DNA of 64,000 bases from Thamnaconus septentrionalis (Eukaryota; Chordata; Actinopteri; Tetraodontiformes; Monacanthidae): NCBI GenBank assembly GCA_009823395.1, contig CM020514.1, positions 1,763,466-1,827,465 on the forward strand, in the 5' to 3' direction. Positions within the stretch are counted from its first letter, which is position 1. Each line of letters begins with the position of its first letter. Below, piece after piece: positions 13,327-22,759 of this stretch. Under the pieces are notes generated by a model. The model had not been told where the DNA came from and ran no database searches. It worked only from the letters and a program-made list of their open reading frames with translations. Made by a program: the position numbers and the translations under genes.

Positions 13327-16300
13327 AATTGACCTTTACTGATGGTGGTATAACAGGGCTGGGAAAGAGGGAAAGACTGAAGACACATTTTGTGCTGCAC
13401 TTGCTTTTCTTGGCCCGTTCATTTTCTTGTATTTTATGTATTTATTCTGTCATTTTTATTTCAGATTAATATTCTTCTGCTGTTAAAATGTTCTGTACCC
13501 TTAATTTACACTTACCACAATGAGTGATAGAGTCAAGTCTGTAGAGAGTGTGTATGTGCGTGTCTGTGAATGTTGTGAACACATTAGCATTAGTAACATG
13601 TAGTGTTTATAATGTTCAAACAAATCCTGTGAAACTTTGGAATTTGGATTTGTCTTTATTATTTGTATCATTTATTTATTGTTCTAAAGATCAGTCCCAA
13701 TTCAACAAAAATAGTATAAAATACCTCTGTTTTGTTCACTTTATTTAGAAAAACGTATTTTTGGCAGATATAAAGCATAAAGGTGTGTGTTTTTGGTTGC
13801 TCCATTTAGTATTTTTTTTTTTCCAAATTGCTAATTAATGAAGATTACTTTACAATGAGGGATGTTTAGGTGGCAACCTGTGTGTGCACTTTTCTGGAAA
13901 TGAATGTTTTTTTGTTATCCGATTCATCAATTAATCGCAAAAAAAATTAATCGACCGATTAATCAATTACTAAAATCATCGTTAGCTGCAGCCCTAAAAC
14001 TTATTAATGTCATTATGTGACTTGGTGATGTTGTCTTGGTAATAGTCCTCAGTAACTCCGGGTATTCTTTCAAAAACTAACCCCCCGCTCCCTTTACAAA
14101 CTTTTGGCCCCAAACCACTAAGATGAATCCGGTGCCGCCGTCGGTCATGTATGGATTTAATTAATCAGTGTGTTGACAGTTGCAGTATGGAACTGTTCTG
14201 TGTTGCCTCTGTGCCAACTTCCTTCCTCCGATGAGAGCTGAGAAACTACCACACAGTTTCTTTACAGTGGCCGTCAACAGTCAGACCACATGACCACATG
14301 CCCTTATATGTCTCTATAATATGTGTAGACATGGCCATAATGACAAGGGCTCACAGAGAGTGTTGAGAAGACTTAATTGCTTGTTTAACACATTTCAAAG
14401 AAGTGCCTGAGTGCAGTTACTTCATTGTCGTAGTACATCAGATGATCATTGTTCACTACTCGTTCATGTTAAGGTATTTATGTGCAAGTACTGCTAGTGA
14501 GAGTGTTTGGTGTTTCTTACCGTGCGTGTTGACAGCAGATTCCGCAGTAAACCCAGAGTCTTCATCAGCACGTTGTTGTCGGAGTCCGACAGCAGGCAGA
14601 ACAAGTGGTCTGTGCCCAAACACCGCACAATCTCTCCCTTTATCTTCTGATCCGCCTGAAACGCCATGTTCTGGACATACAGACACCAAGTTTTATATTG
14701 TGATAATCTGAGAATACAAACGGGCAATGTTCCAAGTCTTTGTCGTGTTTTTAATTGCAACTGCAGCACAGTGGATGTGATCCGTCCTTGTAGACGTTCA
14801 GTGCCTGACACATTTTAGAAGGGAAGTATTCACAAATGGTACCATTAGATGACTTTAGATCAGTTCACAAAGATCATGTACAAGTCATTTGGAAAGAAAA
14901 AGGGGAAATGGCACAAGAATCAACAGAAAAAAAGATGACATAAGAGAAGCGGATGGATGTATTAACACTATGTAGACAAAGTGTGACTGTCTGTCCAGCG
15001 GTGACCTGCTGCTTTTCATTTCAATTGATTTTTGATCGACTATGAATGAAGGTTTAATGAATTTTACTGCCCGTTTGTTATCGTGGAGGTTGATTGGACA
15101 GTGTCATTGTTACTCCATACATTTTTGGCCTATCCAAAAAACATACCATGCACACACAAAAGATAAACAAAACAAATACACACTTAAAGCTCCAATGTGT
15201 GATATTCAAATGGATCTAATGGCAAGAAGTTGAAAAGATAATAATGCATGTTAATGGTCAGATAGCGTTACTAAACTGTAAATAATTGCCAATGACAACT
15301 CAAAGACTGCTAATCGTAACCATCCTTTCTCTAAATGGTTGTTTGTCAATGTGATGAAGACACAACTGAACTAAGCAAAACTGTGAACGTCCGTCTGTGC
15401 CAGACTAGATCTTGTTACTTTTCTTACCATTAGGGCCCAAATCCCGTTGACCTTCAGGGCAAGACTGTTACTCTGGGTCAGACTGCAGAGTAACTCAATT
15501 ACCCCCGACTCCAATATTGGCTGCAAAAAACGCACAAGAAACAAAAACTCTCAATATTGAAGATGCAAAAACAGTTTTTTTTTTTTTATTTAGTGCTTCA
15601 TACCTCTTTGCTGGGTGAGAACTCTAGAAGTAGATTGCATAGTGTTGAGGAAGCCATGACCAAGACTTCATCTGGCGCATTCTGTAGCAGCTGAATCCCA
15701 AGAACAAGAGGCCAGCAGTTACATTGGGAAATTTTCATGTAGTTCCAGAAAAGCACAGCAGCAAAAGCCATATTGTTGACATGTTCAGTCACCGCAACTT
15801 ACATCATGAGCTACTGAATCCGCACAACACATTGCCGCATTGTTTTGAATCGTTCCGTTTGGAGTCGATCAACAGATCAAAAGTCACGTAAAGAAAGTGA
15901 TGGAGTTGTCGCAGTGGAGAATGTGGAAAAAATTATAGGACCTTAATACTGGAATGTTTATAATTAGAAAAATGTGAAAAATGTAATATTCATTCATTAG
16001 TGCATTCATTCATTAATCCTGTCTATCCTAGACAGTCTTTCCTTCAGAACGCATTTTGCGAGTCAATCCAAAGTGTTCTTTGATTTTGTGGTGACATTTC
16101 ATTTTAACCCTTTAACCCAAGCGCCATAATTTTTTCAAGAAAATATTCAATTTTGATATCAAGATTTCAAATGGCTGTGACTTGAAATTGGTTAGAGATA
16201 AAGCCATACTGTAATTGAGAAAAATCTTCAGTAAATCCAAACTTTCTGTTTGTTTTTGTATTATGTCAGATGTCAGAGGTCTGTACGTCAGATCCCTGTC

Positions 16301-19300
16301 TCCACAATACCCCACAGGCTCATCAAAATGTTTTATCCACTTTTGATAATTTCCCACATATCTCAAACAGACTCAGCCATCATCACTGTAATTTACAGGG
16401 TGACCGCGAACATCCCTGCCGCCTCCACCTGCACTGGCTGGGCGTTTCCTCCCACAGCTTCTACCACGTTGATCACTACCTCCCCGCGCCCTCCGTCACC
16501 ATTAGCGGTGTTTTGAGCAGTCCTGCTTCCCCCCCACCACGTCCCCTCATCCTCATTCGTCGATTACTCCCACTACACCCCGGCCACGCTGAGGCGAAGC
16601 ATGCGCTGCTTGGTGACTGTCGTGGCGCATGGACTCGCTGATGCTGCGAAAAGACGCACCGGCAGACTTTGCTCTCACGGGACGACTGAACATCATCGTC
16701 AGAGTGCGAACATTCCTCTTCGTTATCTGAGTCAGACATTACTTGACGAAGTACTTCGTCAACGAACAAACCTCTCGGCAATGTATTCTCGGCAAAATTC
16801 TCTGTCTTTCTCTCTCTGCTCCCAATACAGCCAGTTCCTCGTCTCCTCGGCTGAGGCTTTCTCTCCATTTATACTCCGAAATCTGAATATAAACACCCCC
16901 GCAAATGCGGCACAGATTGAAGCCACAGGTGTCTGCCATCTCCTGGTGTAAAGTGGAAACTACTTTTAGCACCATATTTGCCGCTATGGCCTGTTTAATT
17001 CAGTAATGACGCTTGTCGCAATTTTGCGACCATGGAGCCTAAAGGGTGAAGCCATTTCCATTTTCTCCCATGGAATTGTGCTCTGTGAAATAGAGCCAAG
17101 AGGCATTATGGGCTGGAACAGGAGTGAAATTTAATGGGAGCAGCAGACAGCAACAGACAGCAGCAGGGAGGAGATTAGAGGATGAGGTTTGGCTTCATGT
17201 GTTTAACAGGCTAATGATGCCTTTGGAAAGCGACTGTTTGCTTTCTAGTCTCTTGTGCAAGGGCTCTTTATTTATCTTGCTTATAGCAAACTGTTTCAAC
17301 TGAGTCATTTTCTATAAATCACCAAATATAATGATATCCTCTCAGAAACAACAGCAGCCATGTTCCTGTGTGCTCCCTGCGTCAGACTCAGACTGCAGGA
17401 AGTGGAGGTGGTGGAGGAGTAGTGCACACACACACACACAATATGCACTAACTCCCTGACAAAAACACACAACACTGACCTTCATGAGGGGCTTCCACAC
17501 TGCATGGTCATGAAAGCTCGTCCTGAGCTGCTGTACCGACCGTGACAGACTATGTAGACACCTGTGCAGAGTTAAGATCGGTTTAAAAAAAGAGGAACAA
17601 GTCTGAAGTGATTTAAAAATACTCATATTAAAAAAAAAGGCAAAGGGGCAAAAACAATAAGTACTTATTTTTGTTGTGTAATTCTAATTGCTGTGTGTGT
17701 GTGATTAGCAGATATGCATATGTGTATATCTGTACACATATATACATTCACACATATATGTATTTATGTATGCAGTATGCACATACAAAAATGTGTGTAC
17801 ATATTATCTGCTTGCATGACACGTGCCCAGTTTTGTTAAGTTTCCATTGATGCAAGCTAGATGGTGCAGATACAACCCAACATTTCCACACAGCTCTCCA
17901 TGATATTACAAAAGCAAGAAACCCATTAAAATCACTGTCAGTTTCACTGTAGGAGAGGAAAGAGAAGCAGAAGGACGTCATACCTGACAGCTGCCAAACG
18001 CACTTTGATGCTGGACTCTGACAAACCACTGACAATTCTGTCCATCATGTTCTCGGTTTCTGTGATCTGGAGAAAATGAAAAGTAGGGCCGGATATCAAC
18101 GTGTGTGTGCAATTGCATGCGTGTCGAAAGGTGCGCACCAGACAATAGAGGTTCACCTTCTTGCGGATCTCCTCGTCGGTGGAGCCGAGGGAAGCATAAA
18201 GCTTGAAAGCAGCTTGTCTCAGCTCATGCGCATGCTTCAGGTCATAGTCTAGCTGCAACAGAGACATTTCCAAAGCGTCAATTAACAAAAAAAAAAAAAA
18301 AAAAAAAAAGGAGACAGATTTTCTAGTTAAAAAAAAACAACATAAAGTTGATTAAAGTAAGTTTGAAACTTTGTCTACAGAGGAAAAGAAAAGTTGAAGG
18401 GGGTCAAAGAGAAGGGAGGTGGCCCACCCACCCTCTTGATGTCAGTGATGGCAGACACAGAACTCGGGTACTTGAAGTAATCAGACAACATGGCCACCAA
18501 GTGGTCCGTGGTGCTCGCAATCCTCTGCAGCTCAACATCGGGCTCCATCAAGTAAGCCAGGGTCTCTGCGCTCGCCACCCGCTCCTCCAGCAGATGCTCT
18601 TTACTACATATTCGCACCAGGCAGGGCAACGTCTGGTAGACACAAACATCAAAAAACAAAAAATTGCAGCTGTTACAACACTGTAACAAATGGAACAATG
18701 CAAATGAGATATATAGATATATATATACACATACAAATATATATATATATATATATATGTACATATATACGTACATATGTACGTATATATGTACATATAT
18801 ATGTACACGTACATACATATATGTATAGATAGATAGATAGATAGATAGATACTTTATTTGTGTTTACAGCAGCTTGACATAGGAACTAGTGTAATAAAAG
18901 ACATGCAATGTGCTAAACTACAGTATAAAGAGAGATAAAAGTACAATATCAAATAAAAATATCAGGAATAAAATAAAACACCGTCTGACGCTTCCTGAAT
19001 ATTTTTATACATTTAATACACATTGCAATTGTGCATAATGATGACAAATAATGATGAAAAGAGATGTGGGAGCAGTCAGACCTTCAGAACTATGCAGCTA
19101 TCATCGGTCCTGATGGCACCAGCTCGACACATGTACGTCAGGCTGGGCAGGAGAGAAGACAATGTCATCGCTGTGGGTCACCAACAACATCGGTCCGTCC
19201 CTCCCTCCCTCGCTCCCTCCTCTGGTTTTGTGCCACTTACCATTTGGCTGCCGTCAGCTGCATTTCGACAGGTTGGTCCCGTTGCATCATTCGGACAAAG

Positions 19301-22300
19301 ACCTGCAAAAGTGGCTCACCCACCACCAACACTGCAAATAAAAGGAGAGAAGAAGAGAGAAAAGGACAAGTAGTTATTTGATTGAGCTCATGACCAATCA
19401 AATACTAATGGAAGTGCAAAAAAATTTTTTTTTTAACCATCTCAAATATTATCAAGAAATATTTGCAGATTGTTTTTTTATGTATAACTCAAAAGGTTTG
19501 GCTGAAGGTCAAAAAAAAAAAAGTTACATGTCTTTATGTCAATATGATATATATGATATATATCTATCCCTACGACAGCTGGGATAGGATCCAGCAAAAT
19601 CCTAACCACCCTGAGTGAAGGGAAAATCTTCCTTCACTCACTGAGGTGAAGAGTAGGGAACTTACCATTAATCAGGCTCATGGAAACATGAGGGTTCTCA
19701 TGAGTGAGAACAGAAAAACACTTTAACGCCTGCATTCGGACCTGAAGGAGAGGCACATTGGAGTTACCAAATGAAAAAACAAAAAAACAAAACTTCAGCT
19801 CTGTGGCTAAACGTGATACCATTAAGAAGAAAATATCATATACCTTACAAGAGGGTGAAATAATTAAAGGGGCAATATTCTGGATGGCATCGTGGTTATA
19901 AAGAATAGTCTGATGCTCTGTTGTCTGTAAAAAATAAACAACAAAAAAAAAAACAGACGTCTAATTAGCAAGCAGTCATTAACAGACTAGCCAGCACAGA
20001 AATACAGCGTGTAGAAATATGAACAAATACCTTACAACAATGTGAAAAGATCTGCGTGACGTACTCCTGCGTTCTCTGGGAGAGGCTCAGTTGCGACATT
20101 AGAAGGGGAATCACAGTGGGGTCCTAGAAATTAAATCGAAAGAATTTCAATATGAAACAAATTCTATTGGCCATTTCTATTACTTGTTTTGTTGCTGAAC
20201 TTGCATGTGAGGCACATTGTGCTCGGAGGATCAGCGACAGTTGATTTAAATGTCATAAAGCTGCTGCTTTACAGGACAGCCAAACTGGCAACTACAACTA
20301 TGAAAACTTTTGTCTACGTTTGCAGAATTGTCTTTTGTCTCCACCACCGCATACGGTGTACAAACACTGTGCAAACACGGACAAGAATAACGTCATATTT
20401 TATGTGAAAAGTCTTCAATTCTCAACATTATCCTTTCTTTGAGGGGGATTATGTACTTACAATTAGTAGTAGTGTGCCTACAATTACTACAGCCAGGGAC
20501 TACTATAATCCCGGGTAAGCACACACTTCAAAAAACTTTGGCATGAAACTGGACCGAAGGACGAATGACTTCAGCCCTGTTGAACTCCTACACAGTGCAT
20601 TTTTTTGGAACGGTGAGATGTTTACAATGTACACAATCGCACTTTTGTTCATCAGTAAAGGTATTGTATAGTAAATGTTGCGTATGTGAACATAAGAAAG
20701 GACAACCTACAGCATAAAGGAGATGCATGGGAGTGACTGGGCTTATGAAGACTGTTCTGAGACATCGCAGGCAAGCTTCAATGAATACCAGGTCAGGGCA
20801 AAGAAGACCTGCGAGCACACAAAACAAAACTGGATGATCCTCCTGCATCTCTGCAATTTGCTCAGAGAGGTTATTATATTTACTGTGGGTTTTGTGTGCG
20901 GTCCAACCTTGAAGAAGTGATGGTATGATCTGACAGTCCAACAGGGACTTGATGTTGTTCTCTGTACCCATGGCAAGGCTGCCTAGAACCACAGAGCACT
21001 CAGTTCGTAACTCCAGACTGGAGGAGCTCTGTTGAAGCAGGTACAGTAACCTGGAAGCAGTGAACAAACGCATACAAAGTACAATTTAAAACTAATGCAA
21101 CTGTTTTATCAACAATCTATTAATTTAATATTATTATTACTATTACTAATTATAATAATAATAATAATAAAAGAAGTATAAAGTGAGGTGAGCTCTACCT
21201 TGGCACAGCACCCAGTACTATTAGATTTGACTTCTGCTTGTTGTTTCCAATGACTGCATTCTTCATGTCACTAAAGTCAAACACATACAGATTTGGAGAC
21301 AAATAAGAATAATTACAAAAGAGATTCGAGATTCACATGCATCAGTGGCAGGTCTGGCTTTTTGAACAGGACAGAAAGGGCAATAACAACAGACAGAGAG
21401 GTTGAGATGCGACTCTCTCCCCAGGATGAAATAGGACGACCAGACCTGGCCATGCACTTGCTAACTGAGGCCCGAAAGAGAAATGCCCATTGAGATTACT
21501 TATTGGACTGATGTGCATTCTCAAAACCCGACGCCCCACGAAAGAAACATAATTTTTATTGAACCAATACCACAATTCACTTTGTTTTTAGCTGGAAAGA
21601 AGAACATTTATCACCACATTTAAATTAAGCCAACGTCTAGACAGCAGCAGCAGCAGCAGCGAGACATGACAAATTACAGAAATGATAAACACAAATAAGG
21701 AAATCTAATACTTACATAACTCCCTGTAACACATGTTGTGGATCAGGGTCGAACAGTCGGTCAACATAATGGCGACTTGTGGCGGTGACTTCCTGCATGT
21801 ACAAATGATTTCGTTTTAAAGAAAAAGCAGGTCATTCTGACAGGGCAAGCAATGTGATTTACATCATGAATAATACAAGGTGCATTTGACTGTCAACATA
21901 ATTCAATACGTCTTGTGCCTAAATAACAATGTTAAGCACAATTTGTTGCCATTTCAATCTGTCAACTGATCTGTTTAACACGATTAACAATGTTATTTAC
22001 TCTCTAATTGGTTGACACTAACCACTTAAAGGTTTATATATTCAAATGCATCTGCGCTCTAAAAAAAAAAAAAAACCAAAACAAAACCGGGTTTGCAGCC
22101 TCAAATGATGATGATGATAACAATAATAATAATAAGTATTTATCTGACCACGGTGACATCGACAGTGAGGCTCCTAGTAAACGGCACAAGGAAGAGAAGC
22201 TAACAAATAACAGCTACATCGTTTAACTTTGAAAACGGTGTTTCAGTGACAACCACACCAATGTTTTAAACTCGTGTCGAATTCAAAAACAGGTCTCAGC

Positions 22301-22724
22301 GCTAAATATCGCAGTCTCACTCTTAGCATTTAGCAGCTAACACAGTCCGAGTGACACTGCGATGCAGGTACCTGTAAACACAACTGACGTAAAGCAGCAG
22401 CCATGGTGTTTACACGGAAACGTATCAAATAGAGACTTATTTACCTCTCTCGAGCAAACGAGAGAGACTCACGTCATTTTTCGCCACTCAACTATGAAAG
22501 TCTTACACGCGTCTGTGACGCCCGTCACCTAGCTTAAATGACCAACACACGCAGAACACCTGCGTGTGTGTATGTGCGCGCGCGCGCGTTGGGCATTCAC
22601 GACTTATGTCAACCGTCCGCTGCTAGTTTGCATTTTAAATCTGAGTAGCGTCAAATGAATCTCGAAGGGCAAAACTCACAGATAGCACACTGATGCGGAG
22701 AGGAGTCTCTAACATGCACGCCAT
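703..22724 (-). CDS. armc8: armc8, armadillo repeat-containing protein 8 (complete CDS, 22 exons)
   Basis: Coding exons on the minus strand: 22724-22680, 21792-21716, 21270-21199, 21050-20908, 20808-20711, 20123-20031, 19924-19844, 19741-19666, 19331-19241, 19142-19082, 18632-18432, 18252-18157, 18066-17984, 17561-17480, 15690-15604, 15520-15428, 14670-14521, 5032-4937, 4832-4737, 4615-4543, 3709-3616, 736-703. All introns are GT-AG. The exons sum to 2022 nt, i.e. 673 residues plus TGA, the length I recall for the long (alpha) vertebrate isoform. The protein is an alpha-helical armadillo-repeat solenoid; the start [10 protein letters not shown] and end MQQYLA are typical of the family. Known role: subunit of the CTLH E3 ligase (counterpart of yeast Gid5) that supports the substrate receptor GID4; also linked to alpha-catenin turnover. 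Acts in cytoplasm and nucleus. No frameshift or internal stop. Codons 253-263 region and residues 229-240 ([12 protein letters not shown]) differ somewhat from the human form I recall. No AATAAA was seen below 703, so the poly(A) site may lie outside the window. Confidence 0.97.
1445..1987. mobile_element. non-autonomous DNA transposon inserted in the Tc1-like element
   Basis: Ends GGCTGTGTCGCAATTCAGGG and its inverse, with about 35-bp terminal inverted repeats. A related copy lies at 43169-43768. No coding capacity. Superfamily not assigned. Confidence 0.7.
2366..2675 (+). mobile_element. LINE 3' end fragment inserted in the Tc1-like element
   Basis: Starts with a short remnant resembling the LINE ORF2 C terminus (ATRLYN-like in one frame) and ends with ccccactgtgggattaataa followed by TTCTATTCTT-type tail. 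It splits the Tc1 transposase between [12 protein letters not shown] and the following aaaatggctgtgcgcc. Confidence 0.55.
3172..3549. mobile_element. Tigger/pogo-like MITE, short copy
   Basis: Terminal inverted repeats CAGTGGTCCCTC... with TA on both flanks (3170-3171 and 3550-3551), 378 bp. Inverted relative to the longer copy at 46766-47387. The ends resemble Tigger-type ends as I recall them. Confidence 0.7.
3616..3709 (-). CDS. armc8: armc8 exon 21 (residues 632-662)
   Basis: Encodes [20 protein letters not shown] then [11 protein letters not shown] plus two bases of Arg. The acceptor lies 33 nt below a 77-bp (CT)n tract, read on this strand. Confidence 0.96.
3743..3819. repeat. (AG)n microsatellite
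   Basis: Nearly pure 77-bp AG repeat. On the armc8 strand it is (CT)n just upstream of the exon 21 acceptor. Confidence 0.98.
4543..4615 (-). CDS. armc8: armc8 exon 20 (residues 608-631)
   Basis: Encodes [20 protein letters not shown] then NEDN plus one base. Donor gtaaga. Confidence 0.95.
4737..4832 (-). CDS. armc8: armc8 exon 19 (residues 576-607)
   Basis: Encodes [20 protein letters not shown] then [12 protein letters not shown]. Phase 0. Confidence 0.96.
4937..5032 (-). CDS. armc8: armc8 exon 18 (residues 544-575)
   Basis: Encodes [20 protein letters not shown] then [12 protein letters not shown]. Phase 0; start of the C-terminal part of the long isoform. Confidence 0.96.
5371..5830 (+). 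mobile_element. L2/CR1-like LINE reverse transcriptase remnant
   Basis: Encodes a fragment readable as [20 protein letters not shown], which is the typical C-terminal reverse transcriptase signature of fish L2-type LINEs, followed by frameshifted sequence. Lies in armc8 intron 17. Confidence 0.6.
6590..7075 (-). mobile_element. Tc1/mariner-like transposase remnant, antisense
   Basis: The minus-strand frame reads [15 protein letters not shown] ... [12 protein letters not shown] ... [10 protein letters not shown], resembling the segment around the second catalytic Asp of a fish Tc1-like transposase. Frameshifted after that. A related N-terminal piece may lie at 8730-8905. Confidence 0.5.
8013..8262 (+). 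mobile_element. hAT-Charlie-like non-autonomous element
   Basis: Begins ggttctcaactgga and ends ccaccagttgagaaacg, with the internal gtcgtgacacaaatttattcc seen in the other copies of this family in the window. Confidence 0.6.
8330..8545 (+). mobile_element. possible solo-LTR fragment
   Basis: Contains a tataaagacccctg promoter-like start, a gattaaagat element and a gtctgctgtactgcaattgg 3' end, the layout of a fish Ty3/Gypsy LTR. No flanking repeat verified. Confidence 0.3.
11111..11663 (-). pseudogene. possible frameshifted membrane-protein-like ORF
   Basis: The minus-strand frame from the ATG at 11663 runs 171 codons with hydrophobic stretches ([28 protein letters not shown]). A second overlapping frame contains [18 protein letters not shown] and runs on to a stop at 11111. 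The two lie one base apart near a run of eight C at 11352-11359. I do not recognise a family. The upstream ATG abuts the end of a hAT-like element. It may be chance. Confidence 0.15.
11664..13996. mobile_element. hAT-like non-autonomous element
   Basis: Opens TAGGGCTGCAACAATGAA and closes ...GTTAGCTGCAGCCCTA, ends well known from fish hAT-like repeats; near the right end are tandem ATTAATCG-type motifs. About 2.3 kb, no transposase seen. Includes a TTA microsatellite at 13290-13327. Confidence 0.6.
14521..14670 (-). CDS. armc8: armc8 exon 17 (residues 494-543)
   Basis: Encodes [20 protein letters not shown], then [20 protein letters not shown] and [10 protein letters not shown]. Followed by the 9.5-kb intron 17. 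Confidence 0.97.
15428..15520 (-). CDS. armc8: armc8 exon 16 (residues 463-493)
   Basis: Encodes [20 protein letters not shown] then [11 protein letters not shown]. The reading frame has no upstream Met nearby, so it is easily missed without a family model. Confidence 0.96.
15604..15690 (-). CDS. armc8: armc8 exon 15 (residues 434-462)
   Basis: Encodes [20 protein letters not shown] then LLEFSPSKE. Phase 0. Confidence 0.97.
16108..17046 (-). mobile_element. possible piggyBac-like remnant
   Basis: Starts ttaa|CCCTTTAACCC and ends CCTAAAGGG|tgaa: short inverted CCCTTTA ends with a TTAA-like target. The minus strand has a short acidic N-terminal-like frame, [18 protein letters not shown] from 16739. 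No catalytic region is seen. Confidence 0.35.
17480..17561 (-). CDS. armc8: armc8 exon 14 (residues 406-433)
   Basis: Completes an Arg codon, then [20 protein letters not shown] and VWKPLMK. Donor gtcagt. Confidence 0.97.
17984..18066 (-). CDS. armc8: armc8 exon 13 (residues 379-405)
   Basis: Encodes [20 protein letters not shown] then KVRLAAV plus two bases. Donor gtatga. Confidence 0.97.
18157..18252 (-). CDS. armc8: armc8 exon 12 (residues 347-378)
   Basis: Encodes [20 protein letters not shown] then [12 protein letters not shown]. Phase 0 at both ends. Confidence 0.97.
18432..18632 (-). CDS. armc8: armc8 exon 11 (residues 280-346)
   Basis: Largest exon, 67 codons: [12 protein letters not shown], then [40 protein letters not shown] and TDIKR. 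Highly conserved. Donor gtgggt. Confidence 0.97.
18712..18850. repeat. AT/GATA simple-repeat block
   Basis: Alternating (TA), ATGTAC and GATA repeats in armc8 intron 10, followed to about 19000 by sequence (actttatttgtgtttacagc) resembling an antisense LINE tail. The ORFs through it are low-complexity artefacts. Confidence 0.9.
19082..19142 (-). CDS. armc8: armc8 exon 10 (residues 259-279)
   Basis: Encodes [20 protein letters not shown] then K. The donor gtctga is weak; phase 0 into exon 11. Confidence 0.94.
19241..19331 (-). CDS. armc8: armc8 exon 9 (residues 229-258)
   Basis: Encodes [20 protein letters not shown] then [10 protein letters not shown] and two bases of a Cys codon. Position and frame between exons 8 and 10 are exact; the first twelve residues are the most divergent part of the protein. 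Confidence 0.93.
19666..19741 (-). CDS. armc8: armc8 exon 8 (residues 204-228)
   Basis: Encodes [20 protein letters not shown] and MSLIN plus one base. Donor gtaagt. Confidence 0.96.
19844..19924 (-). CDS. armc8: armc8 exon 7 (residues 177-203)
   Basis: Encodes [20 protein letters not shown] and IISPSCK. Phase 0 at both ends; less conserved at its 3' end. Confidence 0.93.
20031..20123 (-). CDS. armc8: armc8 exon 6 (residues 146-176)
   Basis: Encodes [12 protein letters not shown]... to QIFSHCCK. Both ends are phase 0. Confidence 0.95.
20711..20808 (-). CDS. armc8: armc8 exon 5 (residues 113-145)
   Basis: Encodes [20 protein letters not shown] and [12 protein letters not shown], a conserved armadillo repeat. 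Donor gtaggt, phase 0. Confidence 0.96.
20908..21050 (-). CDS. armc8: armc8 exon 4 (residues 65-112)
   Basis: Encodes armadillo sequence with [25 protein letters not shown] and IIPSLLQ. The donor is gttgga, weaker than the usual gtaagt, but the frame into exon 5 is exact. Confidence 0.96.
21199..21270 (-). CDS. armc8: armc8 exon 3 (residues 41-64)
   Basis: Encodes [20 protein letters not shown] followed by AVP and part of an Arg codon. The acceptor is a tttag; the frame joins exons 2 and 4 exactly. Confidence 0.95.
21716..21792 (-). CDS. armc8: armc8 exon 2 (residues 16-40)
   Basis: Encodes [19 protein letters not shown] and the start of the first armadillo helices. Acceptor ...catgcag, donor gtaagt; ends with two bases of the Ile codon completed by exon 3. 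Confidence 0.95.
22240..22620. promoter_or_regulatory. CpG-richer armc8 promoter region
   Basis: Between the two candidate first exons, CpG frequency is higher than in the surrounding AT-rich DNA. There is a CG-alternating run near 22577-22589 (gtgcgcgcgcgcgcg type) that could adopt Z-form. No TATA box is evident. Likely promoter sequence, judged from position and composition only. Confidence 0.35.
22372..22404 (-). CDS. armc8: possible alternative first exon of armc8
   Basis: The ATG at 22404 opens eleven codons, [11 protein letters not shown], ending at a good phase-0 donor (CAG followed by gtacct). It would splice in frame to exon 2 ([10 protein letters not shown]). It lies between exon 1 and exon 2 in CpG-richer sequence. 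The splice fit is seen; its use as a promoter/first exon is inferred. Confidence 0.35.
22680..22724 (-). CDS. armc8: armc8 exon 1 (residues 1-15)
   Basis: The ATG at 22724-22722 opens [15 protein letters not shown], closely matching the vertebrate start. The donor gtgagt follows the TCT codon directly (phase 0). An upstream in-frame extension exists but has no family similarity, so this Met is chosen. Confidence 0.93.
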
Positions 22725-22742
22725 GTCTAATTTTACCCTAAT

Positions 22743-22759
22743 GCGCCCCCTATCGGCCA
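22743..22759 (-). promoter_or_regulatory. CTCF-like motif at the armc8 5' end
   Basis: The 17-bp stretch GCGCCCCCTATCGGCCA resembles the reverse form of the CTCF core; I count 14 of 17 bases agreeing with the consensus I recall. It lies about 20-35 bp upstream of the armc8 ATG, probably within or next to the 5' UTR. Inference from motif only. Confidence 0.3.

Larger units (their letters stand above)
5033..14520 (-). other. armc8 intron 17, repeat-filled
   Basis: 9.5-kb intron between exons 18 and 17. Besides the elements listed separately (LINE, Tc1-like, Charlie-like, LTR-like, hAT-like), I see no supported gene. The stretches 7100-8000, 9000-10400 and 10700-11100 hold nothing I recognise; 10500-10660 is a degraded repeat with several cggtgg/ccggt motifs. 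Confidence 0.7.

Noticed and set aside
18348..18818. Tyr/Ile/Val-rich ORFs around the AT repeats
   Set aside because: Only 18432-18632 (armc8 exon 11) is real; the rest reads TATATG-type simple repeat.
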